Shown here: positions 1-7,960 of the stretch, one piece after another | How positions within the stretch are numbered: the first letter of the stretch is position 1 | Layout of the letters: each line of letters opens with the position of its first letter | Assembly (NCBI RefSeq): GCF_051859565.1 | Contig: NZ_JBHYFK010000003.1 | Span: 124,001 to 188,000 of the forward strand | Direction of reading: 5' to 3' | Length of the DNA: 64,000 nucleotides | Source: Glycocaulis sp051859565 | Lineage (GTDB): Bacteria; Pseudomonadota; Alphaproteobacteria; Caulobacterales; Maricaulaceae | Notes under the pieces: model-generated | Seen by the model: only the letters and a program-made list of their open reading frames with translations | The model's database searches: none | What the model was told of the DNA's origin: nothing | Program-made: the position numbers and the translations under genes

Positions 1-878
1 GGCCCCAGCGCGCGCGCCAGCCGGATCGCTCCGGCAATGTTCACGCCCGCCGATCCGCCCAGCGACAGCCCTTCATTTTCGACCAGATCGAACAGGATGG
101 GCAGAAACTCGGTATCCTCGATGCGATAGGCATGGTCGGGCTTGAAGCCCTGCAGCTGGCCGGTAATGCGGCCCACGCCAATGCCTTCCGTGATCGACGA
201 TCCCTCACCTTTAAGCTCGCCCCGGGTGAAATGATTGTAGAGCGCGCTGCCCGACGGATCGGCAAGTCCGATGGCGATGTCCGGCTTTTTCGCGCGCAGC
301 GTGCGGGCAATGCCGGCGAGCGAACCGCCCGTGCCGACCGCGCAGATAAAGCCGTCAATCGCGCCGCCGGTCTGGCTCCAGATTTCCTCGCCCGTGGTGG
401 CTGCGTGGAAGGCAGCGTTGGCGGGATTATCAAACTGGTTGGCCCAGAATGCGCCCTGCGGTGTCGCGGAAAGTTCTTCGGCCAGCCGGCGGGACACATG
501 GACGAAATGGTGCTCGCTGGAAAACGGTGCCGGATCAACCTCGATAATGCGCGCGCCCGCCGCGATGAGCGCGTCTTTCTTGGCTTGGCTCTGCGTGCGC
601 GGCATGACGATCAGCGTTTTATAGCCGAGCGCGCGGCCCACAATGGCAAGCCCTATGCCGGTATTGCCCGCCGTGCCTTCCACGATCGTGCCACCGGGTT
701 TCAGCGCACCGGACTTTTCAGCCGCGCGCACCAGCCCCAGCGCGGTGCGGTCCTTCACCGAGCCGCCCGGATTGAGAAACTCGGCCTTGCCAAAAATCTC
801 GCAGCCCGTGGCGCGTGAAGCCGCCTCAAGCCGGATCAGCGGCGTATTGCCGATAAGGTCGATAATCTGGCCTGTCAT
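1..878 (-). CDS. cysK: Cysteine synthase (PLP-dependent, CysK family), C-terminus cut by window edge
   Basis: Makes cysteine from O-acetylserine and sulfide, the last step of sulfate assimilation. The reading frame is open from ATG at 878 to the window edge, so at least 292 residues are present. The PLP lysine lies in GGSVKDRTA (about residue 43) and the phosphate/substrate loop reads EGTAGNTGIGLA, a known variant of the usual EPTSGNTG. GTGGSLAGIARTL is the second PLP-phosphate loop. It starts 11 bp after cysH and closes the cysG-DUF2849-cysI-cysH-cysK operon, which fits the job. A cystathionine beta-synthase-like substrate range cannot be excluded. The missing C-terminus is only a window effect. 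Confidence 0.9.
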   Translation of the reverse strand, partial: MTGQIIDLIGNTPLIRLEAASRATGCEIFGKAEFLNPGGSVKDRTALGLVRAAEKSGALKPGGTIVEGTAGNTGIGLAIVGRALGYKTLIVMPRTQSQAKKDALIAAGARIIEVDPAPFSSEHHFVHVSRRLAEELSATPQGAFWANQFDNPANAAFHAATTGEEIWSQTGGAIDGFICAVGTGGSLAGIARTLRAKKPDIAIGLADPSGSALYNHFTRGELKGEGSSITEGIGVGRITGQLQGFKPDHAYRIEDTEFLPILFDLVENEGLSLGGSAGVNIAGAIRLARALG

Positions 879-889
879 GCGCGTCCCGC

Positions 890-1993
890 CTATCCGATAA
901 GGCGCACGGCCCGCTTGCGCGCCGCATCTGCCCGCGCCGTGCGGACCGGATCGAAGATACCACACTCGCTGCGATCCGAACCGGGCCAGCGCCCGTCGCG
1001 TGCATGTGCGCCTGATGAGGGCGCGGTGCAAGGCCAGCAGCCCACAGAGGTGTAACCTTGCGTGCTGAGCGGATGGGCGGGCAGCTTCATCTCGCGGTAG
1101 AGCGCGGCAATATCGGCAGGGGCCAGCCCGGCGACCGGATTGATTTTCACCCGCTCGCCATCGAACTCGAAGGGCTGCAGGGCTTGCCGCCCGCCGCCAT
1201 GGGCACGCTTGCGCCCGGTAATGACCGCATCAAACCCTTCCAGCCCGGCATTGAGGGGGCGCACCTTGCGCAGGTCACAGCAGGCTTCGCCATCGCGCTC
1301 AAACAGCTTGCCATCATTGTCTGCGGCGCGCGCTTCGGCCGGATCAGGCGTGAGGATGCGCACATCCTCAAGGCGCAGATGCGCCACCAGCTCGTCGCGA
1401 TAGCTGAGCGTCTGGGAAAAATGGCGCTGGGTGTCGAGGAAGACCACCGGCACCGAGCGGTCAACCTGCGCCAGCAAAGCAAGTCCCAGTGCCGCCTCGA
1501 TACCGAAGGAGGAGAGCATGGCGATCCGCCCCTCAAACACCTCCACCGCGACGGCAATGATGGTCTCCGGCGCGGCATCGCCATATTGCTGGTTCAGCGC
1601 CTCCACTTGCGCCTTGCGGATGGCCAGCGCGCGCGCACGATAGGCAGGCACCCGGTCATTGGCACCTTTGGCGAGCCCTGGCTGGTAGGCATGGGTAAAG
1701 CTGGTCCTGGCCCAGCGCGGAGAGCCGTCATCCGGCGCGATCACGTCAAACCCGGTGCGGGTGAGGTAATCCTTCTGATCGGGCAGGATGTCGCCCGTCG
1801 CGCGCAATTCACCGGCAAACCCGCTCTCACGGATCAGCGCTGCCAGCGAATAGCCGCGTCCGTCCTTGAACGCCGGGAAGCGAATATCAATGGCCTGTGC
1901 GCTGCGCGCTGCCTCCAGCGCCGCGTCCGGCGTGGTGGCGGTATCGATCTCCACGCGGGCCAGCCGGGGCGCTGTTGCGGTATCATTGCCCAT
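890..1993 (-). CDS. cysH: DUF934 - APS/PAPS reductase (CysH) fusion
   Basis: Reduces adenylyl sulfate (or PAPS) to sulfite. The 367-residue product has two parts. Residues about 10-115 match DUF934, a small protein usually encoded separately beside cysI (RFPAFKDGRGYSLAALIRE, then LPDQKDYL). Residues about 120-360 are the CysH fold. The CysH part has a CC pair in GEACCDLRK, a CWPC pair and a C-terminal SECGIF redox cysteine. The CC plus CxxC set indicates a [4Fe-4S] enzyme, so APS is the more likely substrate. I chose the ATG at 1993 because AAGGAGG lies just upstream; an in-frame upstream extension reads back into cysI. It overlaps cysI by 11 bp. Confidence 0.9.
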   Translation of the reverse strand: MGNDTATAPRLARVEIDTATTPDAALEAARSAQAIDIRFPAFKDGRGYSLAALIRESGFAGELRATGDILPDQKDYLTRTGFDVIAPDDGSPRWARTSFTHAYQPGLAKGANDRVPAYRARALAIRKAQVEALNQQYGDAAPETIIAVAVEVFEGRIAMLSSFGIEAALGLALLAQVDRSVPVVFLDTQRHFSQTLSYRDELVAHLRLEDVRILTPDPAEARAADNDGKLFERDGEACCDLRKVRPLNAGLEGFDAVITGRKRAHGGGRQALQPFEFDGERVKINPVAGLAPADIAALYREMKLPAHPLSTQGYTSVGCWPCTAPSSGAHARDGRWPGSDRSECGIFDPVRTARADAARKRAVRLIG

Positions 1994-3614
1994 AGACGGC
2001 CTCCTTGAAGGGTTCGAACCCGATACGGGCCAGTGTGTGCGTAAAGGTTTCACCGTCCCCGCGTTCGCGGCGGAAGACACCGACGCAGGCGGCCACAGCC
2101 TCCACGGCCTCGTCCGGCGTCAGGCCGGGGCCGAGTATCTTGCCGATCGCCGCGCCATTATCGGCCACGCCGCCCAGCGTCAGCTGGTAGACCTCATCGC
2201 CCTTCTTATCGACGCCCAGCAGGCCGATATTGGCGATATGGTGATGGCCGCACGCATTGATGCAGCCGGAAATCTTAATGGTGAGGTCTTGCGTATCCTC
2301 ATCCAGCCCCCGGTCGATCAGGGCTGCTGACAGGGCCTGCGCCACCGGAATCGAGCGCGCATTGGCCAGGCTGCAATAGTCCAGCCCCGGGCAGGTCACG
2401 ATATCGCTGGCCAGCCCGGCATTGGCGGTGGAAAGCCCGGCCTCGCGCAGACCCTCATAAATCGCGGGCAGGTGCGCCGCGACGGCATGGGGGATGACGA
2501 GATTCTGCTCCTTGGTGACGCGGATTTCGCCATCCGCATAGCGCTCGGCGAGGAAGGCGACGGCATCCATCTGTTCAGCAGTGGCATCGCCCGGCGAGCC
2601 GGCGCGGGGTTTCAAGGAGATCACTACGATGGCCCGGCCCGGTACTTTGTGCGGCTTCACATTGATGGCCCGCCAGCGGGCAAAGCCCGGCGCATCGCTC
2701 ACCCCTTCAGGCCGGTCCACAGGGGAAGGCTCGGGGAAGAAGCTGGTAATGCGCGCAGCCTCCTCGGCCGGCACGGCCAGGTCACGCCCGCGCAGCTGGC
2801 GGTACATCGCTTCCACTTCCGCCGTGAACGCCTGCGCGCCCATGGTTTCCACGAGGATCTTGATGCGGGCCTTGTAGATATTGTCGCGCTGCCCGGCGAG
2901 ATTGTAGACGCGCATGATTGCGGTCAGATAGGCCAGCAGCTCGCCCTTCGGCAGGAAGTCACGCAGCTTTACCGCCACGCGCGGCGTGCGGCCCTGACCG
3001 CCGCCTGCATGCACCTCGAACCCGGTCTCACCCGCCTCGTTCTTCACCAGTTTCAGCCCGATATCGTGGACGCCAATGGCGGCGCGGTCGGCGTCCGAGC
3101 CAGTTACCGCGATCTTGAACTTGCGCGGCAGGAAGGTGAATTCGGGGTGGAAGGTGGACCATTGCCGGATCAGCTCACACCAGGGGCGCGGGTCTTCCAC
3201 CTCGTCCTGCGCCGCACCGGCAAACGGATCGGTCGTGGTGTTGCGGATGCAATTGCCTGATGTCTGGATGGCGTGCATCTCCACATCGGCAAGCTGCTCC
3301 AGAATTTCAGGAATATCGACCAGCGCCGGCCAGTTATACTGGATGTTCTGGCGCGTGGTGAAATGGCCATACCCCTTGTCATAGTGGCGCGCGATATGGG
3401 CCAGAACCCGCATCTGGCGCGCATCCAGCGTGCCATAGGGGATGGCCACACGCAGCATATAGGCGTGCAGTTGCAGATAGACCCCGTTCATCAGGCGCAA
3501 GGGCTTGAACTGGTCTTCGGTGAGCGCGCCGGAGAGACGCGCGCTTACCTGCTCGCGGAACTCCTCCACGCGCTCTGTGACTATCGACCGGTCAATCTCG
3601 TCATAACGATACAT
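1983..3614 (-). CDS. cysI: Sulfite reductase hemoprotein (nitrite/sulfite reductase family)
   Basis: Six-electron reduction of sulfite to sulfide. The 543-residue protein has the siroheme/[4Fe-4S] ligands near residue 410 (TCPGLDYC, a C-x5-C pair) and near residue 450 (SGCINACGHH, a C-x3-C pair), plus N-terminal ferrodoxin-like half domains (GHFTTRQNIQYNW). No flavoprotein partner CysJ is present in the window, so electrons probably come from ferredoxin or an unlinked reductase. It follows DUF2849 by 4 bp and overlaps cysH. The position between cysG (siroheme supply) and cysH favours sulfite over nitrite as substrate. Confidence 0.93.
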   Translation of the reverse strand: MYRYDEIDRSIVTERVEEFREQVSARLSGALTEDQFKPLRLMNGVYLQLHAYMLRVAIPYGTLDARQMRVLAHIARHYDKGYGHFTTRQNIQYNWPALVDIPEILEQLADVEMHAIQTSGNCIRNTTTDPFAGAAQDEVEDPRPWCELIRQWSTFHPEFTFLPRKFKIAVTGSDADRAAIGVHDIGLKLVKNEAGETGFEVHAGGGQGRTPRVAVKLRDFLPKGELLAYLTAIMRVYNLAGQRDNIYKARIKILVETMGAQAFTAEVEAMYRQLRGRDLAVPAEEAARITSFFPEPSPVDRPEGVSDAPGFARWRAINVKPHKVPGRAIVVISLKPRAGSPGDATAEQMDAVAFLAERYADGEIRVTKEQNLVIPHAVAAHLPAIYEGLREAGLSTANAGLASDIVTCPGLDYCSLANARSIPVAQALSAALIDRGLDEDTQDLTIKISGCINACGHHHIANIGLLGVDKKGDEVYQLTLGGVADNGAAIGKILGPGLTPDEAVEAVAACVGVFRRERGDGETFTHTLARIGFEPFKEAVYGQ

Positions 3615-3618
3615 CGGC

Positions 3619-3900
3619 CTAGCGCTCCCCGGCGTAGAGCAGGCTGGTGCCGGTGGTGGGGCCTTTCAGCCGGATCGCCTCGCGCACATGCTTGCGCCCG
3701 CCCGGTTGCTCACCGTCGAGCTCGATGAGGTACGGCGCGACCACGGTCAGGATATCGCGCAGCGCCGCGTTCAGCGCCGGTTCGGCGGCCTTCTCATCGC
3801 CAAAGCGTTCCGCCTCGATCAGGCACGGTGTCCAGATGCCGTCGGCGCGGCGGTAGACGACATGGCCATCGGTCAGCCGGTTTGCGGTGATCGCTCTCAT
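3619..3900 (-). CDS. DUF2849 family protein
   Basis: A 93-residue protein matching DUF2849, a small alphaproteobacterial family habitually encoded between cysG and cysI. The family has no established biochemical role; gene order suggests a helper for siroheme loading or sulfite reductase assembly (inference). The N-terminus reads AITANRLTDGHVVYR. There is no signal peptide or membrane segment. Its ATG overlaps the cysG stop (ATGA), and its stop is 4 bp before cysI, so the genes are probably translationally coupled. Confidence 0.85.
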   Translation of the reverse strand: MRAITANRLTDGHVVYRRADGIWTPCLIEAERFGDEKAAEPALNAALRDILTVVAPYLIELDGEQPGGRKHVREAIRLKGPTTGTSLLYAGER

Positions 3901-5315
3901 GCCGCCGCCTCCAGCTCTGCCTGACGGGCGAGGCCGGAGATCATCTCCGGCGCGCGCGCCACGACCTCGCCAATGACGATCACGGCCGGGCCCTTGATCT
4001 CATGTGCTTCGATCAGGGCGGGAAGGTCTGACAGCCTGCCGGACACGCTGCGCTCTTCCGGCAGGGAGCCATTCTCGATAATGGCCACCGGCGTATCGCC
4101 GCTGCGCCCCGCCGCGATCAGCTTCGCGCTAAGAACGGCGGCAGTGGCCACGCCCATATAGACAACGAGGGTATGGCGGGCGCTGGCGAGGCTGCGATAG
4201 TCCAGCTCCGGCCCGTCAGCCTTGGGCTGGCCGGTGACGAAGGTGACGGCCTGAGCCGCTTCGCGGTGGGTGAGCGGTATCTGGGCGGAGGCTGCGCAGG
4301 CGAGCGCGGCTGAAATACCCGGCACCACCTCTACCTCGATACCCGCAGCGCGCACGGCCTCGGCCTCCTCGCCGCCGCGGCCAAAGATGAAGCTGTCCCC
4401 GCCCTTCAGGCGCACGACGCGCAGGCCCTTGCGGGCTTCCTCAATGAGGATGTCGCCAATGCGCTCCTGCGGCACGGAATGATGGCCCCGGCGCTTGCCT
4501 ACATCGATGCGGCGCGCATCGCGGCGCGCGCGCTGCAATATCGCTTCGGGCACCAGCCGGTCATGCACGATCACATCGGCGTCGCGCAGCACGCGTACCG
4601 CTTTCAACGTCAGGAGTTCAGGATCACCCGGCCCGGCGCCCACGAGAAAGACCCTGCCCGGCTCGGCCTTGCCGTCGCGGAAGCGGTCCAGCGTGCGGAT
4701 CAGGGCGCGCGAGGTGCCGGGGCCATCGCCCGCATCGGCGCGTGCTGCCGCTTCGCCGCGCAGGGCCGTCTCCCAGAAGCGGCGGCGCTCATCGACCGTT
4801 GGCAACGCGTCACGCACCGTATCGCGCAAGGCGTTGGCGCTGCGGGCCAGCAGGCCCACGCCCGGCGCGACGAGCCCTTCCAGAGCCGAACGGATATCAC
4901 GCACCAGAACGGGTGCAGCCCCGCCGGTGGAGAGCGCAATAGTCACCGGCCCCCGGTCCACGATGGCGGGCGTGTAGAAATCGCACAGCGGCAGATTATC
5001 GACCACATTGACCAGAGCGCCTGCCCGGCGTGCCCGCGCGGCAAGGCGGACGGCACGGGCTTCATCCTCCAGCGCGATGAACACGAATTTCGCGCCGGAA
5101 AAGGCGCCCGGCGGCACGAACCTGCCCGGGAGGATACGGGCTCCGGTTTCTCCATCAATAGCCGGGGGAGGATTGATGGTCTTGACCGCCGGGCGCCAGA
5201 CCAGCTCGCTAGGCGCGCTGGCAAACAGGCGCAGTTTGGCACGGGCGGCCTCGCCATCACCGATAACGATGACGCGGGCGCCCTTCAAGGAAATGGCAGG
5301 CAGGAACTGGTCCAT
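3897..5315 (-). CDS. cysG: Siroheme synthase CysG (trifunctional)
   Basis: Makes siroheme for CysI. The 472-residue protein has an N-terminal precorrin-2 dehydrogenase/ferrochelatase part (LKGARVIVIGDGEAARAKL; ALSTGGAAPVLVRDIRS) and a C-terminal uroporphyrinogen-III methyltransferase part (VFLVGAGPGDPELLTLKA, then VRLKGGDSFIFGRGGEE, SAM-binding). The open frame extends 20 codons further upstream, but ATG at 5315 begins the family-typical MDQFLPAISLKG and has GAAGGA upstream. It is the first gene of the sulfur operon and is divergent from lysR, with a shared 107-bp intergenic region that carries a LysR-like operator. Confidence 0.93.
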   Translation of the reverse strand: MDQFLPAISLKGARVIVIGDGEAARAKLRLFASAPSELVWRPAVKTINPPPAIDGETGARILPGRFVPPGAFSGAKFVFIALEDEARAVRLAARARRAGALVNVVDNLPLCDFYTPAIVDRGPVTIALSTGGAAPVLVRDIRSALEGLVAPGVGLLARSANALRDTVRDALPTVDERRRFWETALRGEAAARADAGDGPGTSRALIRTLDRFRDGKAEPGRVFLVGAGPGDPELLTLKAVRVLRDADVIVHDRLVPEAILQRARRDARRIDVGKRRGHHSVPQERIGDILIEEARKGLRVVRLKGGDSFIFGRGGEEAEAVRAAGIEVEVVPGISAALACAASAQIPLTHREAAQAVTFVTGQPKADGPELDYRSLASARHTLVVYMGVATAAVLSAKLIAAGRSGDTPVAIIENGSLPEERSVSGRLSDLPALIEAHEIKGPAVIVIGEVVARAPEMISGLARQAELEAAA

Positions 5316-5360
5316 AAGGCGTGGTCCTTCAGATCTGGATGACCAGCCTAAAGCGCTATG

Positions 5361-5377
5361 GATTGTTTTCTCCAATC
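5361..5377. promoter_or_regulatory. Candidate LysR operator between cysG and lysR
   Basis: GATTG, 7 bp, CAATC: a perfect 5-bp inverted repeat that contains the T-N11-A pattern typical of LysR-family sites. It lies between the divergent cysG and lysR starts, where such regulators normally bind to repress themselves and activate the neighbour. The repeat is seen; binding is inferred. Confidence 0.5.
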
Positions 5378-5422
5378 AGTTATTCTGCCTATATCGGATA
5401 GATTTTCTTTTGTTGGTTTGCC

Positions 5423-6313
5423 ATGGCCGCTCTGCCTCCGCTCAATGCCCTGCGTGCCTTCGAGGCCGCTGCCCGCCGCGGCAGTTTTGCTGCCGCAGCT
5501 GGAGAGCTGAACGTGACGCCCGCGGCCATCGGCCAGCAGGTCCGCCAGCTTGAAGCGCTGATCGGTTCTGCCCTGTTCGAGCGTGAGGGGCGGTCCTTGC
5601 GCCTGACGGAACGGGGCGGTGCGGCGCTGGACCGGCTGAGTCGGGCGTTCGAGCTGATGGGGGAGGCGAGTGCGGCCATGCGCGAGCATGCGGGTGCGGC
5701 GCGCATCGTGCTGGCTCTGCCGTTCGACATGGCAAGCCTCTGGCTCGCTCCGCGTCTTGCAGCCCGCAGCTCTGCCCCCGGCCTGGAGATCATCACCCGC
5801 GATCCGCTCACCGCGCTGGACGAAGGGGCAGACCTTGCGGTTCTGCGCAGCGCCGATGCCCCCACGGGGCAGGACAGCCAGCTCCTGCTGCGCGAGACGC
5901 TGAGCCCGCTGGCGGCACCGGCGCTCGCCCGCCAGATCCGCACGCCGGCCGATCTCGAAACCCTGCCTCTCATTGCCGATACCAGTATACCGCTTGGCTG
6001 GACGGAATGGCTGGCGCGGCGCGGCGCCTACGGCATCGCCGTCGAGCCGGCCTTCATCACGGACGGGGCAGGCCCGGCCATGGCTCTGGCAGAGGCGGGC
6101 GCAGGACTGGTGCTAGGCCGCAAGCTGCTGGCCGCCAATGCGGTAAGTGATGGCCGTCTGGTCAGCGCCTTTGCAGATGGCGACATGGCCGGCGGAGAAA
6201 GCTACTGGCTCGCCTTCGCGCGCGGGCGCCGGCAGTCAGAGGCGGCCGGCGCGCTCGCTGCGTGGATTCGCGCCGAGATGGCCGGAGCCGTAGATGCGGC
6301 CGACGAATTGTAG
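5423..6313 (+). CDS. LysR-family transcriptional regulator
   Basis: A 296-residue LysR regulator. The N-terminal winged helix-turn-helix (residues 5-65) starts PPLNALRAFEAAARRGSFAAAAGELNV in the family, and the protein shows the GcvA-like tail TPAAIGQQVRQLE. The C-terminal effector domain runs from about residue 92. Divergent placement from the cysG-cysK operon suggests control of sulfur assimilation, but the ligand is unknown. The last 120 codons are nearly repeated about 1.4 kb downstream as a broken copy (7404-7730), so this locus has undergone a partial duplication. Confidence 0.88.
   Translation: MAALPPLNALRAFEAAARRGSFAAAAGELNVTPAAIGQQVRQLEALIGSALFEREGRSLRLTERGGAALDRLSRAFELMGEASAAMREHAGAARIVLALPFDMASLWLAPRLAARSSAPGLEIITRDPLTALDEGADLAVLRSADAPTGQDSQLLLRETLSPLAAPALARQIRTPADLETLPLIADTSIPLGWTEWLARRGAYGIAVEPAFITDGAGPAMALAEAGAGLVLGRKLLAANAVSDGRLVSAFADGDMAGGESYWLAFARGRRQSEAAGALAAWIRAEMAGAVDAADEL
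5944..6313 (+). repeat. Direct repeat, copy 1 (3' third of lysR)
   Basis: This segment of the intact lysR is repeated in the same orientation at 7404-7730. From the GATCTCGAAACC block to the stop codon the copies align throughout, almost perfectly over the last 100 bp. Copy 2 lacks 27 bp and 15 bp internally. The sequence after the two stop codons is unrelated. Confidence 0.9.
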
Positions 6314-6487
6314 CGGCGTGCCGGTAAAGGAGGCGCTCCAGCCAGTTTTCCTCTGATACGGCTGACGGCAGGGAAGATTGGAGCCGTAGTCCAGTGTCAG
6401 CCCTCGGCATCTTGACATGTCTGGAGGCAGCTCCTAGCAGTCGATGATCCGATAGAAGGAGCTTTATGCGCAGTAACAGATTAGCTC

Positions 6488-6501
6488 GCCTCAACTGAGG
6501 C
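6488..6501. repeat. Short perfect dyad upstream of the GNAT gene
   Basis: GCCTCA-AC-TGAGGC, a 6-bp perfect inverted repeat in the 249-bp gap between lysR and the GNAT gene. It could be an operator for the toxin-antitoxin pair or a remnant of the insertion end. The rest of this gap has two tiny ATG frames preceded by GGAG-type sites (near 6464 and 6535) but nothing I can call a gene. Confidence 0.3.
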
Positions 6502-6562
6502 CACACCCCGCCCCGGAGTTCTGGAGGCGGCGCTATGCGCATAACTTATCTACGGACAATCC

Positions 6563-7012
6563 ATGACACGCGATACTATCGTTATCCGTCCCTATGAGGG
6601 CGCGGATGCAAGTCAGCTATCTGATATCTGGCTATTGGCTTCCAGGCAGGCCCATCCCTTCCTGGGAGAAAAAATGCTCAGGTCACAGAGACAGCTGATC
6701 GAATCCGACTACCTGCCAAACTCTGAAACCTGGGTCGCATGCGGCCAGGGAGAGCCCGTGGGCTTCATTAGCCTGATCGGGAGGTTCATAGGCGGCCTGT
6801 TTGTCGACCCTCGTGTTCAGGGCCTGGGCGTTGGCCGTCTCCTGGTCGCTCACGCATTGACCTTGAAGGGGGCCCTGGAGCTGGAAGTCTATGCGGCGAA
6901 TGAAAACGCCGTCTGCTTCTACTCCCGCTTTGGCTTCTCGGAGATCTCGAGGCGCGACCGGGATGATCAAGGGATGCCATTCGAAAACCTTCGAATGAGG
7001 CTTCCGGGCTAG
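6563..7012 (+). CDS. GNAT-family N-acetyltransferase, candidate antitoxin partner of YjhX
   Basis: A 149-residue GNAT domain protein. The acetyl-CoA loop is RVQGLGVGRLLVAHA (about residues 88-102, the Q/R-x-x-G-x-G/A motif), and the C-terminal NENAVCFYSRFGF is the usual beta-alpha element. It resembles YjaB-type acetyltransferases by eye. The next gene is YjhX-like. In E. coli the YjhX (TopAI) toxin is paired with the GNAT protein YjhQ, so an antitoxin role is inferred from pairing. The gene order here is GNAT first, the reverse of E. coli. There is no clear Shine-Dalgarno before ATG 6563. Base composition is lower in GC than the neighbours, consistent with transfer. Confidence 0.75.
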   Translation: MTRDTIVIRPYEGADASQLSDIWLLASRQAHPFLGEKMLRSQRQLIESDYLPNSETWVACGQGEPVGFISLIGRFIGGLFVDPRVQGLGVGRLLVAHALTLKGALELEVYAANENAVCFYSRFGFSEISRRDRDDQGMPFENLRMRLPG

Positions 7013-7019
7013 CGCTCGC

Positions 7020-7043
7020 GAGGGGCGCGGCCACGCGCCCCTC
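7020..7043 (+). terminator. Strong hairpin between the GNAT and YjhX genes
   Basis: GAGGGGCGCG, loop GCCA, then the exact 10-bp complement. It begins 8 bp after the GNAT stop and has no T-run, so it may be an attenuating or mRNA-stabilising structure that sets the antitoxin:toxin ratio rather than a full terminator (inference). Confidence 0.55.
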
Positions 7044-7097
7044 CGCCGTCGATCATGAGGACATTCGGTTCGGGTGTCCCAACGGGTGTGCACGACC

Positions 7098-7400
7098 ATG
7101 AATGTAAGCAAGCAAGAAAGAAAAGCTCTCGAACTGCTATCGCTCGGAGGAAAAATCTCGGTCGAAAAAGACGATAGAAGCCGGGTAGTCGGCGCAAGTT
7201 TCATAACGCGGGAAGGGTGGTTTCTCGACGGCGTAGGATTGAGCGAGTTTCAGTCCCTGCGCGCAAAGCGTCTTGTCAGCTCCAGAAAGGGTGAAGACTA
7301 TTCGATCTCCCGCGAAGGCATCAAGATACTGCAAAAGTTCAGACAGGCACAAAAAGATGCCCAGAGACATAGCCGCCTGACAAGAAAGGGCCGGGTTTAG
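7098..7400 (+). CDS. YjhX/TopAI-like toxin
   Basis: A 100-residue protein matching the YjhX (UPF0386) family: N-terminal MNVSKQERKALELL, then GGKI, SFITREG and FQSLRAKRLV, ending in a basic tail. In E. coli YjhX (TopAI) binds and inhibits topoisomerase I; that is family knowledge, and activity here is untested. I chose ATG at 7098 because the family begins MN[L/V]S; an upstream GTG at 7074 would add eight atypical residues. AT-richer codon use than neighbouring genes suggests horizontal origin. It ends 3 bp before the broken lysR copy. Confidence 0.82.
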   Translation: MNVSKQERKALELLSLGGKISVEKDDRSRVVGASFITREGWFLDGVGLSEFQSLRAKRLVSSRKGEDYSISREGIKILQKFRQAQKDAQRHSRLTRKGRV

Positions 7401-7403
7401 CGG

Positions 7404-7730
7404 GCCGGCGATCTCGAAACCCTGCCTTCCATTGCCGATACCAGCATCCCGCTTGGCTGGACGGAATGGCTGGCGCGGCGCGGCGCTTACGGCATCGCCG
7501 TGGAGCCGGCCTTTATCACGAACGGGGCAGGCCCGGCACTGGTGCTGGCCGCCAATGCGGTAAGTGATGGCCGTCTGGTCAGCGTCTTTGCCGATGGCGA
7601 CATGCCCGGCGGGGAAAACTACTGGCTCGCCTTCGCGCGCGGCCGCCGGCAGTCAGAGGCGGCCGGCGCGCTCGCTGCGTGGATTCGCGCCGAGATGGCC
7701 GGAGCCGTAGATGCGGCCGACGACGTATAG
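7404..7730 (+). pseudogene. Truncated second copy of the lysR 3' end (direct repeat copy 2)
   Basis: Encodes the last part of the LysR effector domain (from about DLETLPSIADTSIPLG to the stop) in an open frame, but it has no HTH region, no start signal and two internal in-frame losses (27 and 15 bp). A GTG at 7500 could start a 76-residue peptide, but I see no reason to call it a gene. It directly follows the toxin stop codon. Together with the intact copy it brackets the GNAT-YjhX pair. Confidence 0.85.
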
Positions 7731-7960
7731 CCACCAGAATTCGGCCGGGGCGTGTGTTCAGCTAAAGGTGTTGTGACCGGAGCACTGCCCGGAGCCGAAT
7801 AAAAGTGGCGCACTTCCATAGCGTTAGAGGGATGATTGGTTTAGCTTGACCGCGAGAAGGAAGTTCTCACCATGCCCTTCCTCTACGCGCCATTTTCTAC
7901 TCGTAGAGATCGAAAGCAGCCGAGCCAGGTGCCTGACGCGGGCTTTCCTGTTCCACTGGC

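Noticed and set aside
2008..2020. GGGTTCGAACCC, resembling a tRNA T-loop
   Set aside because: It lies inside cysI coding sequence (codons for GFEPF) and no cloverleaf forms around it.
7500..7730. 76-codon frame as a free-standing gene
   Set aside because: It is the tail of a truncated lysR copy without HTH or ribosome site; listed as a pseudogene instead.
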